Source: Tetrapyrgos nigripes
Taxonomy: Eukaryota; Basidiomycota; Agaricomycetes; Agaricales; Campanellaceae
NCBI GenBank assembly: GCA_013368315.1
Contig: JAACJM010000100.1
Span: 186,001 to 250,000, forward strand
Direction: 5' to 3'
DNA: 64,000 nucleotides
This document shows, one piece after another, positions 12,261 through 23,063 of the stretch (positions are counted from its first letter, which is position 1; each line of letters begins with the position of its first letter). The notes under the pieces were generated by a model. The model was not told where the DNA came from. It did no database searches and saw only the letters and a list, made by a program, of their open reading frames with translations. The position numbers and the translations under genes are program-made.

Positions 12261-12842
12261 CAGGCAAGTTGTGTCGAGGGTGTGCACAGGTTGCATCCAG
12301 AGTGCGTACAAGTTGTGTCCCAGGTGCACACATGCAAGTTGCTGCATCCAGAGTATGCACAAGTTATGTCTGGAGTGCATGCAGGTTGCATCCTGAGTGC
12401 GTCCAGTTTGTGTGCAGAACACTTCCATCCAGAGTGCACCCAGTTTGTGTGCAGAGTGGTCTGGGGTCCATGCAGGTTGCATCCAGAGTGCGTACAAGAT
12501 GCATCTGAGGTGCATGCACCTTGCATCCAGAGTGTGCCCAGTTTGCATGTGTGCAAGTTGTGTCTGGGGTGCACACAGGTTGCATCCAGAGTGCACACAG
12601 GTTGCGTCTGGGCTGTGTGCAGGTTGCATCCAGATTGTGCCCAGTTTACACACAGAGTGCATCCAGAGTGCATGCAAGTTGCGTCCAGGGTGCACACAGG
12701 TAAGATGTGTCTGGGGTGCATGCAGGCTGCATCCACAGTGCATGCAAGTTGTGTCCAGGAGAGTGTGCACAAGTTGCATCTGGGGTGCACACAGGTTGCA
12801 TTCCGAGTGTGCACAGGTTGCATCCAGAGTGCACACAAGTTC
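12261..12842. repeat. 22-bp minisatellite array, about 26 units
   Basis: The tandem unit is close to CARGTTGYRTCC followed by RGRGTGCRYA. Units are imperfect and some carry 2-4 bp indels. Because the array rarely contains stops, overlapping open frames appear on both strands (for example 12161-12844 minus and 12228-12866 plus). Their Cys/His/Val-rich repeats are products of the array, not evidence of genes. Confidence 0.85.
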
Positions 12843-12879
12843 ACTGTAGATTTACTGTATACTTGAATGTTGTAAATCC

Positions 12880-13516
12880 TTTGTAATATGGGCTTGAATT
12901 AATGGAAGATATACTGTGACTTTTTGTCACACTGAAATACTTCTGTATTTCTTGGCTGTATTACCCAATGTATTACTGTACACCATGTCACTCTGAAATG
13001 TTCCTGTAATCCAACTTGTCTTACAGCAGTCTTACAGCAGTCTTACAGCAGTCTTACAGCATTGCTCTGAAAATTTCTTCTCTCTGTAATACCTCTGTAA
13101 TGTAAGGCAGATTAGTTGTTGAATGGCTTGGTGTAAGGTTGCTGTAATACCTATGTAGGGCACTGGATCTACAGGGATTTGCCCTCTGAAATGTCTCTGT
13201 AATACAACCTGTCTTACAGCAGTCTTACAGCATTGCTCTGAAAATTTCTTCTCTCTGTAATACCTCTGTAATGTAAGGCAGATTAGTTGTTGAATGGCTT
13301 GGTGTAAGGTTGCTGTAATACCTATGTAGGGCACTGGATCTACAGGGATTTGCCCTCTGAAATGTCTCTGTAATACAACCTGTCTTACAGCAGTCTTACA
13401 GCATTGCTCTGAAAAATTCTTCTTCTCTGTAATACACCTGTAATACAAGGTGGGTTTCTTATTGAATGACTTGTTGTCTGTATGGCAGACGATTTACAGG
13501 GATTTGCCTCCAGTGA
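12880..13516. mobile_element. One-armed CACTG-family element with 171-bp tandem repeats
   Basis: The stretch contains family subterminal motifs (GTGAC..GTCACACTGAAATAC..GTATTTC near 12917-12950). It ends at 13516 with GGGATTTGCCTCCAGTG, the family right terminus. A 171-bp unit is repeated at 13054-13224 and 13225-13395 with a partial third copy, and TCTTACAGCAG microrepeats precede it. Because 171 is a multiple of three, a 138-codon minus-strand frame (13032-13448) has 57-residue repeats; this is judged non-coding. No left end CACTGGAGGCAAATCC was found upstream. If the 22-bp minisatellite and cargo segment belong to it, the element spans at least 11756-13516 and has lost its left arm. Confidence 0.65.
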
Positions 13517-14979
13517 TAGCCTGCAGATGTTTTTGAAGTTTTGTAAGTCATTGTCATAAAGTTTGTGCACAGCCATATGCTGAATGATTGATTGTGCATT
13601 GCTGTAGTTGAGTGGAATGGGGTGCATGCATCACAGGCAGTAGTCTTCATCAATGTCTTGGGAATGCAGCACTTCTGTATCAGCAAGAAAGCAGGCTCTA
13701 CCTATTATGCTAGGTCAGGTACTCCCATGTAACAGGTTACTGATTCTTTAACCTTTGGGAGTGCTCAGGCATCATTGACTGCCAATGTGTCCACTATTGT
13801 TGCTCTGAGTGCCATCACAATTTTCAGGAATAACAGCTGCAGGATTGATGGAAACAACAAGTCAGCCACAAACTTTGTATTGGGCAGTTCCCAGCAGCTT
13901 CTTGGAATGTCAGTCATGTTTGAAAGTGGGGTCATCTTCATTAGTGGCTGGGATGAGCTCAAGAAGTTAGAAGGTAATGTAGACATAATTTTCAGTCAAT
14001 ATCTCATGTGAGATTTGCTGAACTGACAAACCACCTCACCAAAACATAGGAAGATGAGATTGTTGTGGGATCAGATACAATGAGTGTAGGTGCACTGAAG
14101 GCCAACTTGTCACTGAGAATAGCTATACCTGATTTGTTCTTTTTCATCCATGGCTTTTCTCAGTCAGAGGAGATTTCTGAGGCCAAATGAAATGAGGCTG
14201 AGTTTATACACTTGATTTCTGCTTGTGGCTATGTTTGAACAGTCCCATTTATCTGTCTGTTAAACAGGTTTGGACCAGAGTTATCTATGGGGCTGTGTTT
14301 CTAGCTTTGTCCTGGTGCATTTCCATGTGACCCAGCAGAAAGAAATATTAGTTCTGACACAACAGGTGGCCATGCCTACTGTCAGCAAATTCCATTTGCA
14401 CCACACAATGTACACACTCTGGTGCGTGCAAATACAAAAACCCAAATATTTGCTTCATTCCACTCTTCTGTACACTTTTGTCTATATGATGTGACTTGGG
14501 ACACTATTTGTGTCCTCTACTCTACTTCTAAAGCTATTTCAGTAACCTGAGCGTTATTACTAGTGCATATTACTGATGTAATTCTCTAATAATATTATTT
14601 TGTAATAACTTCTTTGTGAAACACTCCTGCTCAACTACTTACATTCCCTTTTTTACAGGGTCAGACAACAGTATCACAAATTTAAGTTTCAGTGTCAGTT
14701 AATTGTACCATCCTGGTTAGAGATCTCAATCCATCCTTTCCATCAATGCTTCTTTTCTTGAACTCTGTTTGATGCACACAGAGATCAGAGGTGCTGTTTT
14801 GTCTGATTTAATTTGCAATGGCTGAACCCCTTCTCATCACCTAATTCCTGTGCAAAGTAAACTCTAGACATTAAATTTTGTCAATGTTAGGTGCATTCAC
14901 AATATCACACACCTTTTCTGAGATTTTTTTCAATGTCTGAGCTGTTAATTAACTTTCAGCAAAGAAATTTTTTCGCACC
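13517..14979. other. No gene recognised
   Basis: A 78-codon plus-strand frame at 13775-14011 is mirrored by an antisense frame and shows no domain. The rest is AT-rich spacer. Confidence 0.35.
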
Positions 14980-15370
14980 TTATTGATTTGTCAGCATAGA
15001 CAGTGAGTGACTCTGTACGTCATTGGAAATCACATGAAACAGAAATGGAAGATGCAAGCTGAATATGCTTGGATGAATGGAGATGGCCTCATTCCTACCA
15101 TGTGCAGCATTGGCCCACACCTCTTTCATGAGAGAAAGAACAGCCAAGTGTTGCTTTAAGGAAAGATTAGTAGGAGGCATGGTGAAAAACAACCAACAAA
15201 GAGCTGTCTTATTTGGTATATGAGAGCATTTAAACAGATATAAGGGTTGTTGGAAGAGGACTTAGGGAGATGATGACAGCATTGTAACTTGTGGTAGTGG
15301 TAGGGGAAGGAGCTTTGTTTATCATTGCCTACTGGCATTTTTTTAACTTCCACAGTCACCATTCCTAACT
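14980..15370 (-). pseudogene. 5' relic of the CRAL-TRIO-RhoGAP gene (promoter plus first codons)
   Basis: On the minus strand from 15180, MPPTNLSLKQHLAVLSL matches the start of the RhoGAP gene at 40524 (MPPNNLSLKQRLALSLA). Upstream DNA also matches the promoter of the 37-40 kb copy: GGAAGAGGACTTAGGGAGA, GTGGTAGTGGTAGGG and GCTTTGTTTA.CATTGCCTAC.GGCATTT. The similarity stops after about 60 bp of coding sequence, so this is a broken-off 5' end lying about 14 kb from the nearest full copy and within repeat DNA. Confidence 0.75.
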
Positions 15371-17484
15371 CTCCAGTCTCCAGAGGCCATCTTGTAATAG
15401 CTGACAGGTCTGCTGTTGTAAGTCATCATACTATTCTACTCTTTTCCTTCAAAGCTCTAACTATCCAGTTTGTACCTGACCACACTTGATTCTTCACCAT
15501 CCACCAACCGTCCACTGTCTGAAGCACATTCCCAACATCCAGGATATTGTCAATCACATCATCTCCATGAGGACCACCCACCTTCTTCTATCCCATCAAG
15601 AAATAGACATTTTACCAGTAAAAAAAAACATGCAAAGTATGTACAATACTTAAAACATGGAGAACTCATCATTGAATATATGGTTCCTCATGAATTCAAA
15701 ACCTCCAACACCAAGCCCTGACTGTAATATTATATCAGTAACTGAGGACTTCTCACCTCATTTTCTCCATCAATATCTGTGCTTGTTGCTCATTCTAAAC
15801 CCAGGTGCTTTCATCCACCAGCCCACACATTGCTTTGGCACTACTTCCTCTTCACTCTCACATCCAAGCGAGGGGGAAATCTGTTGTTGTCCAGCACTGA
15901 GACTTGCTCACCACCCCATTGAAATGGCACCATCTAATGCAGCCATCAATGCTTTCTATGTAGAACAATAGAAACAAGAGGAACAATAGATAATATGTAG
16001 TACAGTAGAATATACTACCATCATTGTTCTACCAAATATTAGTAAATACATCAATCTCATTGTTACAGTAGTCATATGTAGTCACATGAATAGCTTTAGT
16101 ATCACATGTAACTGCCCCCTCTCAAAGGTATAAAAGGGCTTGTAGATAGCCCTCCAAATAACGAGTTCTATACTTACTCCATCACTCTAACCAGCTCTAA
16201 CAAAGCAACTATCATCCCCAGGTAAGTAAAGGAGTTGCCACTCTGCTTATAGTGTACTCTGTACCCTTGAGGTTTAACTCATACAAGCTCAACATCTCAT
16301 TCACTCCAAGGTTGTCCTGAAGCATATTGCTTGGCTATCTCTACCTCCTGATTTAACCTCCAACTCACTACTGGTTCACAGTGATTTTCTTAGTCTTACT
16401 TACCAACAAAACTTTTCTTCACATCAGCCAGCTACTGGTCCACACTGGCTTTCTCACCATCAACTGCCAGACCCTTCATGATTTCAAGCTACTTGTGTAT
16501 TCTCAGTACTTCCTTGTCTTTTCCCCTCTTCACCTTCAATCACATGTCCCCTTGGCATCCCAAAATTGAAAGATGTTTTGAGAATAGAAACAAAGATCTT
16601 GGTCCAATGGATATTGTTTAATTGATGATGTCTGAAGCCAACACCCATACATTGTCAGCTGGATAACTTCTGGACCAAATACAAAGTGAAGATCCTATTT
16701 GTGATTGAGTCATGCTCTCAAGTGACACTGATGTGATTATTGCCAAGTCTGTTTAAAATATGGTCTTTTATACCTGTGCTGAGAGCATGTACTACATCAC
16801 ACAAAATGATGTCTGGTTGTAGTTGAAATATAATGTATGGAAACCAAAGAATAGCTAGAAACATTCTAGTAGATTGTATTGGTTTTAGAACTGATCACAT
16901 ATATTCTGATAGCATGTAACTACAAGAAATATTGTCCTTGTTGTAACCTGATTCTGAAGATTCTAACCCAATTGTAATGATTCTAGTACATAGAATTATT
17001 CTACAGGTTGTATTGGATTCTGAGGATTGTAACTAGATTGTAACTGGACCAATCACACTGAACAAAGCAGCGGCTCATGTCCATGCCCCCATTTCTTACA
17101 TTGATATCATTTATAAGCATCAAGATAATTATATTTCCACTACTACGGACATCAAAGTACTCTAACGATACAATGGGTAGATGTAACAAACAACATTCAT
17201 CTAGTGACGGAACAAAATGAGGATTTAAGACAACAATGATGGAGAACAGACAAGAACTTGCCACATTACACTCAACTTGCATCCTAGGAGGGAAAAGAAA
17301 AAAAGAGACTGAGCGAGAGCCCTACACAAGAATTAAGAGGAAGACTCATGAAAGCATGGTGGGGAGCAAAAGAGGATACCAAAAATCAAAAGAACAGCTC
17401 ACTGCAAATGGAAGAAGTGGCTGTATGTGCATATATGTGCACTTGGGATATTCTAGTCATTACATATTGAATGGAAGTGGAAAT
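15371..17484. other. No gene recognised; possible solo LTR near 15960-16290
   Basis: Between about 15960 and 16290 there is an LTR-like arrangement: a TATAAAAGGGC box at 16130, pyrimidine-rich leader sequence and no coding frame. Clear TG..CA ends and a target duplication could not be fixed. From 16850 to 17060 the sequence is rich in ATTCTA/TTGTAA words that resemble 24780-25200, suggesting another AT-rich repeat family. No gene is supported. Confidence 0.3.
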
Positions 17485-18090
17485 GTCAACAATGAGGACA
17501 AGAAGAATAAGTAAACTGGGGTTCAGACAAGTAAAAGAGGATGCACTGAATACATGTAAGCAGGGAGTGAGGATTGCCATGGTGGATAGAACATGGTTGT
17601 CACTGTAGAGTATGTTAGTGAATGTACAAAGGCAAAGGCAAAAGGTGGGAACGACACAAAGATGCCATCACCTTTGGCAATGACACAAAGCCGAAACCAA
17701 AGTAGCATAATAAAGAAAACTCACCAGTAGGATGAACTGCCCAACCTTGCACTCTGAGGAGACATATCCCAGTCGTTATGCGTTGGCGGTCTAAAGAATG
17801 TGATATTGTAAATGAGAACTTGAAAGAAAGCAGTAAAAGTCAATGATGAGGACAGGAGATGAGTAAACTGGGCTTCAGAGAAGCTACATGTAAGCTAGGA
17901 TAGACGGGTTGGGTAGCTCCTTGCTATATGTAGTGAATGTTGAAAGAGAAAATAAAAAAGGTGAGAACGACACAAAGACACTAGAAAAGAATCACTGCCA
18001 AAGGCAACCAGCAGAAAGCTGAGAATGAAAAATGTACTAATGAAGAAGGGAAAACTCACCAACAAGATGAACGGCCAAGCCTCTCCATAC
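17485..18090. repeat. Diverged direct repeat, two ~250-bp copies
   Basis: About 17485-17745 and 17838-18088 share GTCAA(C/T)(A/G)ATGAGGACA, AGTAAACTGGG(G/C)TTCAGA, AACGACACAAAGA and AAAACTCACCA(G/A)(T/C)A(G/A)GATGAAC. On the minus strand both end with an exon-like segment followed by GTGAG, so this may be a duplicated exon-intron unit of an unrecognised gene remnant. Confidence 0.55.
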
Positions 18091-18862
18091 AGTTTGACTG
18101 CCCTAGTCTCTTCAAGTCCTCCAAATCAAATGCAGGAAAGGCGGCATCAAGCCTCTTGTGCGGCATTGATCATAGCAGGCGGTAGGTCAATAATTTCATC
18201 AGTAATGGTCCTAAGTAGATAATTTTAAGTGAAATGGGCTCACCATAAGCCTACTACACATTTAGACTGAAGGGTGGGCACTGAGGAAGTTGAGTGGAGA
18301 GAGAACTGAGTGTCAGAGAGCCAGGGCAGGAGTAGGAGGTGAATGAGAGGAGATTATGGTAGTTGGACTGTGGGCAGGTACTGGTGAGTTGTTGAGCAGG
18401 TGGAGGATTGAGAGCCAGGATGGGAGGGAGATGATGGGATGGTGGTGGTGCAGAGTTAAGAGGAAAGGATGGACGCATCGACATTTGACCATGTTTTGTT
18501 TGCCAAAAGCTTCTGGCAAACAAACAATGACATCATCATGGCCCAACCATTTCTGCTGCCCCAAGGTCAGGTCTGCATACTGCACAGTAGACTCCTGGGG
18601 CCAATGACAATGACAACGTGAAGCAAAGAAGGTATGTACCTGTAATCTATCTGTGAGGCTATACAGCTTTAATACAGTACTGTCTATAACCTATTGCATG
18701 ATGCATCCAGTTTTTGTTATTGCCGCAATACTGAAGCTGTATCTCATGTTCTATTCTACCATTCTTCACTGGCTTCAGATGATGAAACACTCTGGTGTTG
18801 TTCTTTGCGACTCAGAGTATGTGGATTTAACTGAAATATCTTCTGTAAGTTTAACAATGTAA
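18091..18862. other. No gene recognised; target region of the large foldback element
   Basis: The minus strand of about 18470-18585 has a short coding-like stretch (QQKWLGHDDVIVCLPEAFG) with no family recognised. The large element is inserted at 18863, next to TAA. Confidence 0.3.
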
Positions 18863-19388
18863 CACTGGGTGCAAACACTTGTAAATCCTCTGCTTTACTG
18901 AGGTTTTACAAGAGTATTACACCAAGCCAATCAATATGTAAGACTCCTTGTCATACATTAGTATTACAAGAGACAGAAAAAATTAGAACAACCTTGTATG
19001 ACCATTGTAAGTCACAAAGAAATACCATGGACTTTCAGTGTGACTTGCTGTCACTGTATACCCTTGGTGGATATACTGTTGAATTGCACAGGAATTTCAG
19101 AGTGACTTTTTGTCACAATATGTCATGTAGTAAGACACATAGGAAATACTGGAGTATTTCAGTGTGACTGATAATCACAGTATGACAAACAGTAAGGCAA
19201 GAGAGATTTACAAAGGACTTACAAGGAAGCAAAATCTGCAGGAAATTTACAAAGTGACAATCAAGTCACAGTAATACACTTGTAAGACTAGCTGTATTAT
19301 GAAGGAATTACAATTCAACCAGGTTAAATAAATTTTACTAAATATAAATAGACAGCTCAGGCTGGACAGGAAAAGGGCAGACTACTGT

Positions 19389-19893
19389 GTCTGCCTTGTC
19401 ATCTTCATCTGCTCAGTCTGTTACATCTGCCCCATCTGCTTTGCCTGCCTTGTCTCTGCGCCATCTGCCTTGTCTGCCTTGTCTGCTCTGTCTGCTCTGT
19501 CTGCCTCGTCTGCCTCATCTGCTCCGTCTGCCTCGTCTGCTTCGTCTTCCTCGTCTGCCTCATCTGCTTCGTCTGCCTCGTCTGCTTCGTCTGCCTCGTC
19601 TGCTTCGTCTGCCTCGTCTGCTTCGTCTGCCTTGTCTGCTTCGTCTGCCTCGTCTGCTTCGTCCGCCTCGTCTGCCTCGTCTGCTCCGTCTGCCTTGTCT
19701 GCCTTGTCTGCCTTGTCTGCTCCATCTGCCTTGTCTGCCCCGTCTGCCTTGTCTGCTTTGTCTGCTTTGTCTGCCTTGTCTGCTCCGTCTGCCTTGTCTG
19801 CTCCGTCTGCCTTGTCTGCCTTGTCTGCTCCGTCTGCCTCGTCTGCCTCGTCTGCCTCGTCTGCTCCGTCTGCCTCGTCTGCCTCCCCAATTT
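19389..19893 (-). repeat. Left 9-bp minisatellite array (TCTGCCTTG-type units)
   Basis: Tandem 9-mers of the form TCTGCNNNG run for about 500 bp and are the reverse complement of the array at 20371-22243. The outer edge includes non-repetitive punctuation (GTCATCTTC, TCAGTCTGTTACATC) that is mirrored at the far end of the right array, so the two arrays are arms of one inverted repeat. All long open frames here are by-products of the 9-bp period. Confidence 0.9.
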
Positions 19894-20030
19894 TGCCATT
19901 TTGAGGTATTAATTTGTGAATAGCTCATCAGGATTTGATTATACAATATAATAGACTATATTCCCATGCTTATGAAGTCTAAATACAGTATCCTACCAAC
20001 CCACACGATGATCAGAGCTGATTTGATACA

Positions 20031-20339
20031 ATGGCCAGTACCCAGCCTCCTCTTTTGCTATATTTGGACAGTATTTTAGCCATATCTCCATAACCACTGC
20101 AGTTATTGCAAATCTAATTGCATATTTGGAGTCAGCAATGGAAAATACACCCTAATATATACCCATCCCATTTTTTATCGCCGGCTCTGGGAATCTATTT
20201 TGCATTTTATGGGACAGCCACAGCCCCTACCCCTATTTCATTTGTGGATTCTGGGCCCTATTGACCGCCTGCATCTCTCCATCAAATCTGGAGCCGTGGA
20301 AAAAACGTACCAAACCTGCTCCTAAGCCCCCGCCCACTG
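20031..20339 (+). repeat. ~310-bp cargo segment, copy 2
   Basis: This is the counterpart of 11756-12066 in the same orientation and likewise precedes a minisatellite. Here it lies in the spacer between the two opposed 9-bp arrays. No coding potential is evident. Confidence 0.8.
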
Positions 20340-20370
20340 CTCCATCAAATTAGGAGGTGTAGGAAAAACC

Positions 20371-22243
20371 CAAGGCAGACAAGGCAGACAAGGCAGACGG
20401 AGCAGACAAGGCAGACAAGGCAGACAAGGCAGACAGGGCAGACAAGGCAGACAAGGCAGACAAGGCAGACAAGGCAGACAAGGCAGACAAGGCAGACAAG
20501 GCAGACAAGGCAGACGGAGCAAACAAGGCAGACAAGGCAGACAGAGCAGACGAGGCAGACGAGGCAGACGAGACAGATGAAGCAGACGAGGCAGACGAGA
20601 CAGATGAAGCAGACGAGGCAGACGAGGCAGACGAGACAGATGAAGCAGACGAGGCAGACGAAGCAGACGAGGCAGATGAAGCGGACAAGGCAGATGAAGC
20701 GGACAAGGCAGACGAAGCAGACAAGGCAGACAGACCAGACAGAGCAGACAAGGCAGACAAGGCAGACGGTGCAGAGACAAGGCAGACAGGGCAGACAATG
20801 CAGACAGGGCAGATGGGGCAGACAAGGCAGACAAGGCAGACAAGGCAGACGGCACAGATGGAGCAGACGGGGCAGATGAGGCAGACAGAGCAGACAGAGC
20901 AGACAAGGCAGACAAGTCAGACAAGGCAGACAAGGCAGACAAGGCAGACGGAGCAGACAAGGCAGACGGGGCAGACGGAGCAGACAAGGCAGACGGAGCA
21001 GACAAGGCAGACAAGGTAGATGGAGCAGACAAGGCAGACAAGGCAGACGGAGCAGACAAGGCAAACGGGGCAGACGGGACAGACAGGGCAGACAGAGCAG
21101 ACGAGGCAGACGGAGCAGATGAGGCAGACGGAGCAGACGCGGCAGACGGAGCAGACGAGGCAGACGGAGCAGACGAGGCAGACGGAGCAGATGAGGCAGA
21201 CGGAGCAGACGAGGCAGATGGAGCAGACGAGGCAGACGGAGCAGACGAGGCAGATGGAGCAGACGAGGCAGACGGAGCAGACAAGGCAGACGGAGCAGAC
21301 GAGGCAGATGGAGCAGACAGACCCAACAAGGCAGATGGGGCAGACGGGACAGACAGGGCAGACAAGGCAGACGGAGCAGACAAGGCAGACAAGGCAGACG
21401 GAGCAGACAAGGCAGACGGAGCAGACGAGGCAGACGGAGCAGACGAGGCAGACGAGGCAGACAAGGCAGACAAGGCAGACGGAGCAGACAAGGCAGACAA
21501 GGCAGACGGAGCAGACGAGGCAGACGAGGCAGACGGAGCAGATGAGGCAGACAAGGCAGACAAGGCAGACAAGGCAGACAAAGCAGACAAGGCAGACAAA
21601 GCAGACAAGGCAGACAAAGCAGACAAGGCAGACAAAGCAGACGAGGCAGACAGGGCAGACAGGGCAGACGAGGCAGACGGGGCAGATGGGGCAGACGGAG
21701 CAGACGAGACAGATGAGGCAGACAGAGCAGACGAGGCAGACAAAGCAGACGAGGCACACGGAGCAGACAAGGCAGACAAGGCCGACGGAGCAGACAAGGC
21801 AGACAAGGCAGACGGAGCAGACAAGGCAGACGGAGCAGACAAGGCAGACAAGGCAGACAAGGCAGACAGAGCAGACAAGGCAGACAGAGCAGACAAGGCA
21901 GACAGAGCAGACAAGGCAGACGGGGCAGACAAAGCAGATGGGGCAGATGACGCAGACAACGCAGAGCAGACGAGGCAGACGAGGCAGAGCAGACGAGGCA
22001 GACGAGGCAGACGGAGCAGACGAGGCAGACGAGGCAGATGGAGCAGACGAGGCAGACGAGGCAGATGGAGCAGACGAGGCAGATGGTGCAGATGGAGCAG
22101 ACGAGGCAGAAGAAGCAGACAAGGCAGACGAAGCAGACGGAGCAGACAAGGCAGACACGGCAGACAAGGCAGGCAAAGCAGACAAGGCGGATGGGGCAGA
22201 TGGGGCAGATGTAACAGACTGAGCAGAAGAAGATGACAAGGCA
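20371..22243 (+). repeat. Right 9-bp minisatellite array (GCAGACAAG-type units)
   Basis: About 1.87 kb of tandem GCAGACNNN units, where NNN is mostly AAG, GAG or GGA, with rare 1-3 bp slips that shift register. The period of nine with no stop in most registers yields very long open frames on both strands: 545 codons at 20322-21959 minus, 470 at 20345-21757 minus, 443 at 20917-22248 minus and 400 at 21020-22222 plus. The peptides are low-complexity (SALSAPSAS, RQTEQT, CLVCLVCSV) and are not annotated as genes. Confidence 0.92.
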
Positions 22244-22329
22244 GACACAGTAGTCTGCCCTTTTCCTTTCCAGCCTGAGCTGTCTATTTATATTTAGTAA
22301 AATTTATTTAACCTGGTTGAATGAATTCA

Positions 22330-23063
22330 TTGTATTACATCCTGTAAATTTTCAGTAAGCCCTTCTGTATTACTTAATTGACATGCACTGCAAATCCATC
22401 CAACAAGTCCCTTGTAAGTCCATTGGATATACATGATGACTTACAAAATAGTCACTTTTCAGTAAAGTCATTGTAATGTCTTGTGACTTACAAGTGTCTT
22501 ACTGTGACCAGTCTGTCACACTGTATATTCTCCATTTAGCATGCAGGTTTTTTCCAGAGACTTACGAGATAGACTTTTAAAACCTGCATCTTGTAATTCC
22601 CTTGTAAAATCACAAGTCTTTCTAGGGTATGACTGTGACACAGATGTCCCTCCGTAAATTCACTGTAAATATGAGCAGTCTTCCCCAAGACTTTCAAGTT
22701 CTACCTTCTGGTAAGTCCTCTGTAAATTTTACTTGGTTTACAAATTGTCTTACTGTGACATTATCTCACACTGAAATACCCTGGTATTTCAGTTCTGTTT
22801 TACAAGAAGACATACTGTGACAAAAAAGTCACCTTGTAATTCCACTGTATGGTCTTCAATGCTATGCTGTGACAAAGCCTCACACTGAAAGTCCATGGTA
22901 TGTCCTTGCAGCTTACAATGGTCTTTCAGAATAGTCCTCATTTTTTGTCTATTTTGTAATACACTTGTAAGTCAAGGCAACTTACATATTGATTGGTTCC
23001 CCATAATACTCTTGTAATACTCCAGTAAGGCTGAGGATTTACCAGTGTTTGTAGCAAATGTTT
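22330..23063. repeat. Diverged extra copy of the terminal block in the right arm
   Basis: This block has the same order of motifs as the terminal block 23064-23515: GTGACATTATCTCACACTG, GTCCATGGTAT, TTACAATGGTC, TTGATTGG and a degenerate end GAGGATTTACCAGTGTTTG. The left arm has no equivalent. The right arm therefore contains a tandem duplication of the terminus, with the inner copy decayed. Confidence 0.7.

Noticed and set aside
12161..12866. Cys/His-rich open frames on both strands of the 22-bp array as zinc-binding proteins
   Set aside because: Cysteine and histidine spacing follows the 22-bp unit, frames exist on both strands, and no splice or start context supports a gene.
13032..13448. 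138-codon minus-strand frame with 57-residue repeats
   Set aside because: It is the translation of the 171-bp non-coding tandem repeat inside a transposon end.
20322..21959. 545-codon minus-strand frame in the 9-bp array as a gene
   Set aside because: All frames of the array are open because of the 9-bp period; the peptide is pure low-complexity repeat and overlaps equally long frames on the other strand.
20371..22243. CRISPR-like or centromeric array
   Set aside because: The units are contiguous 9-mers without spacers, confined within a bounded element, in a eukaryotic genome.
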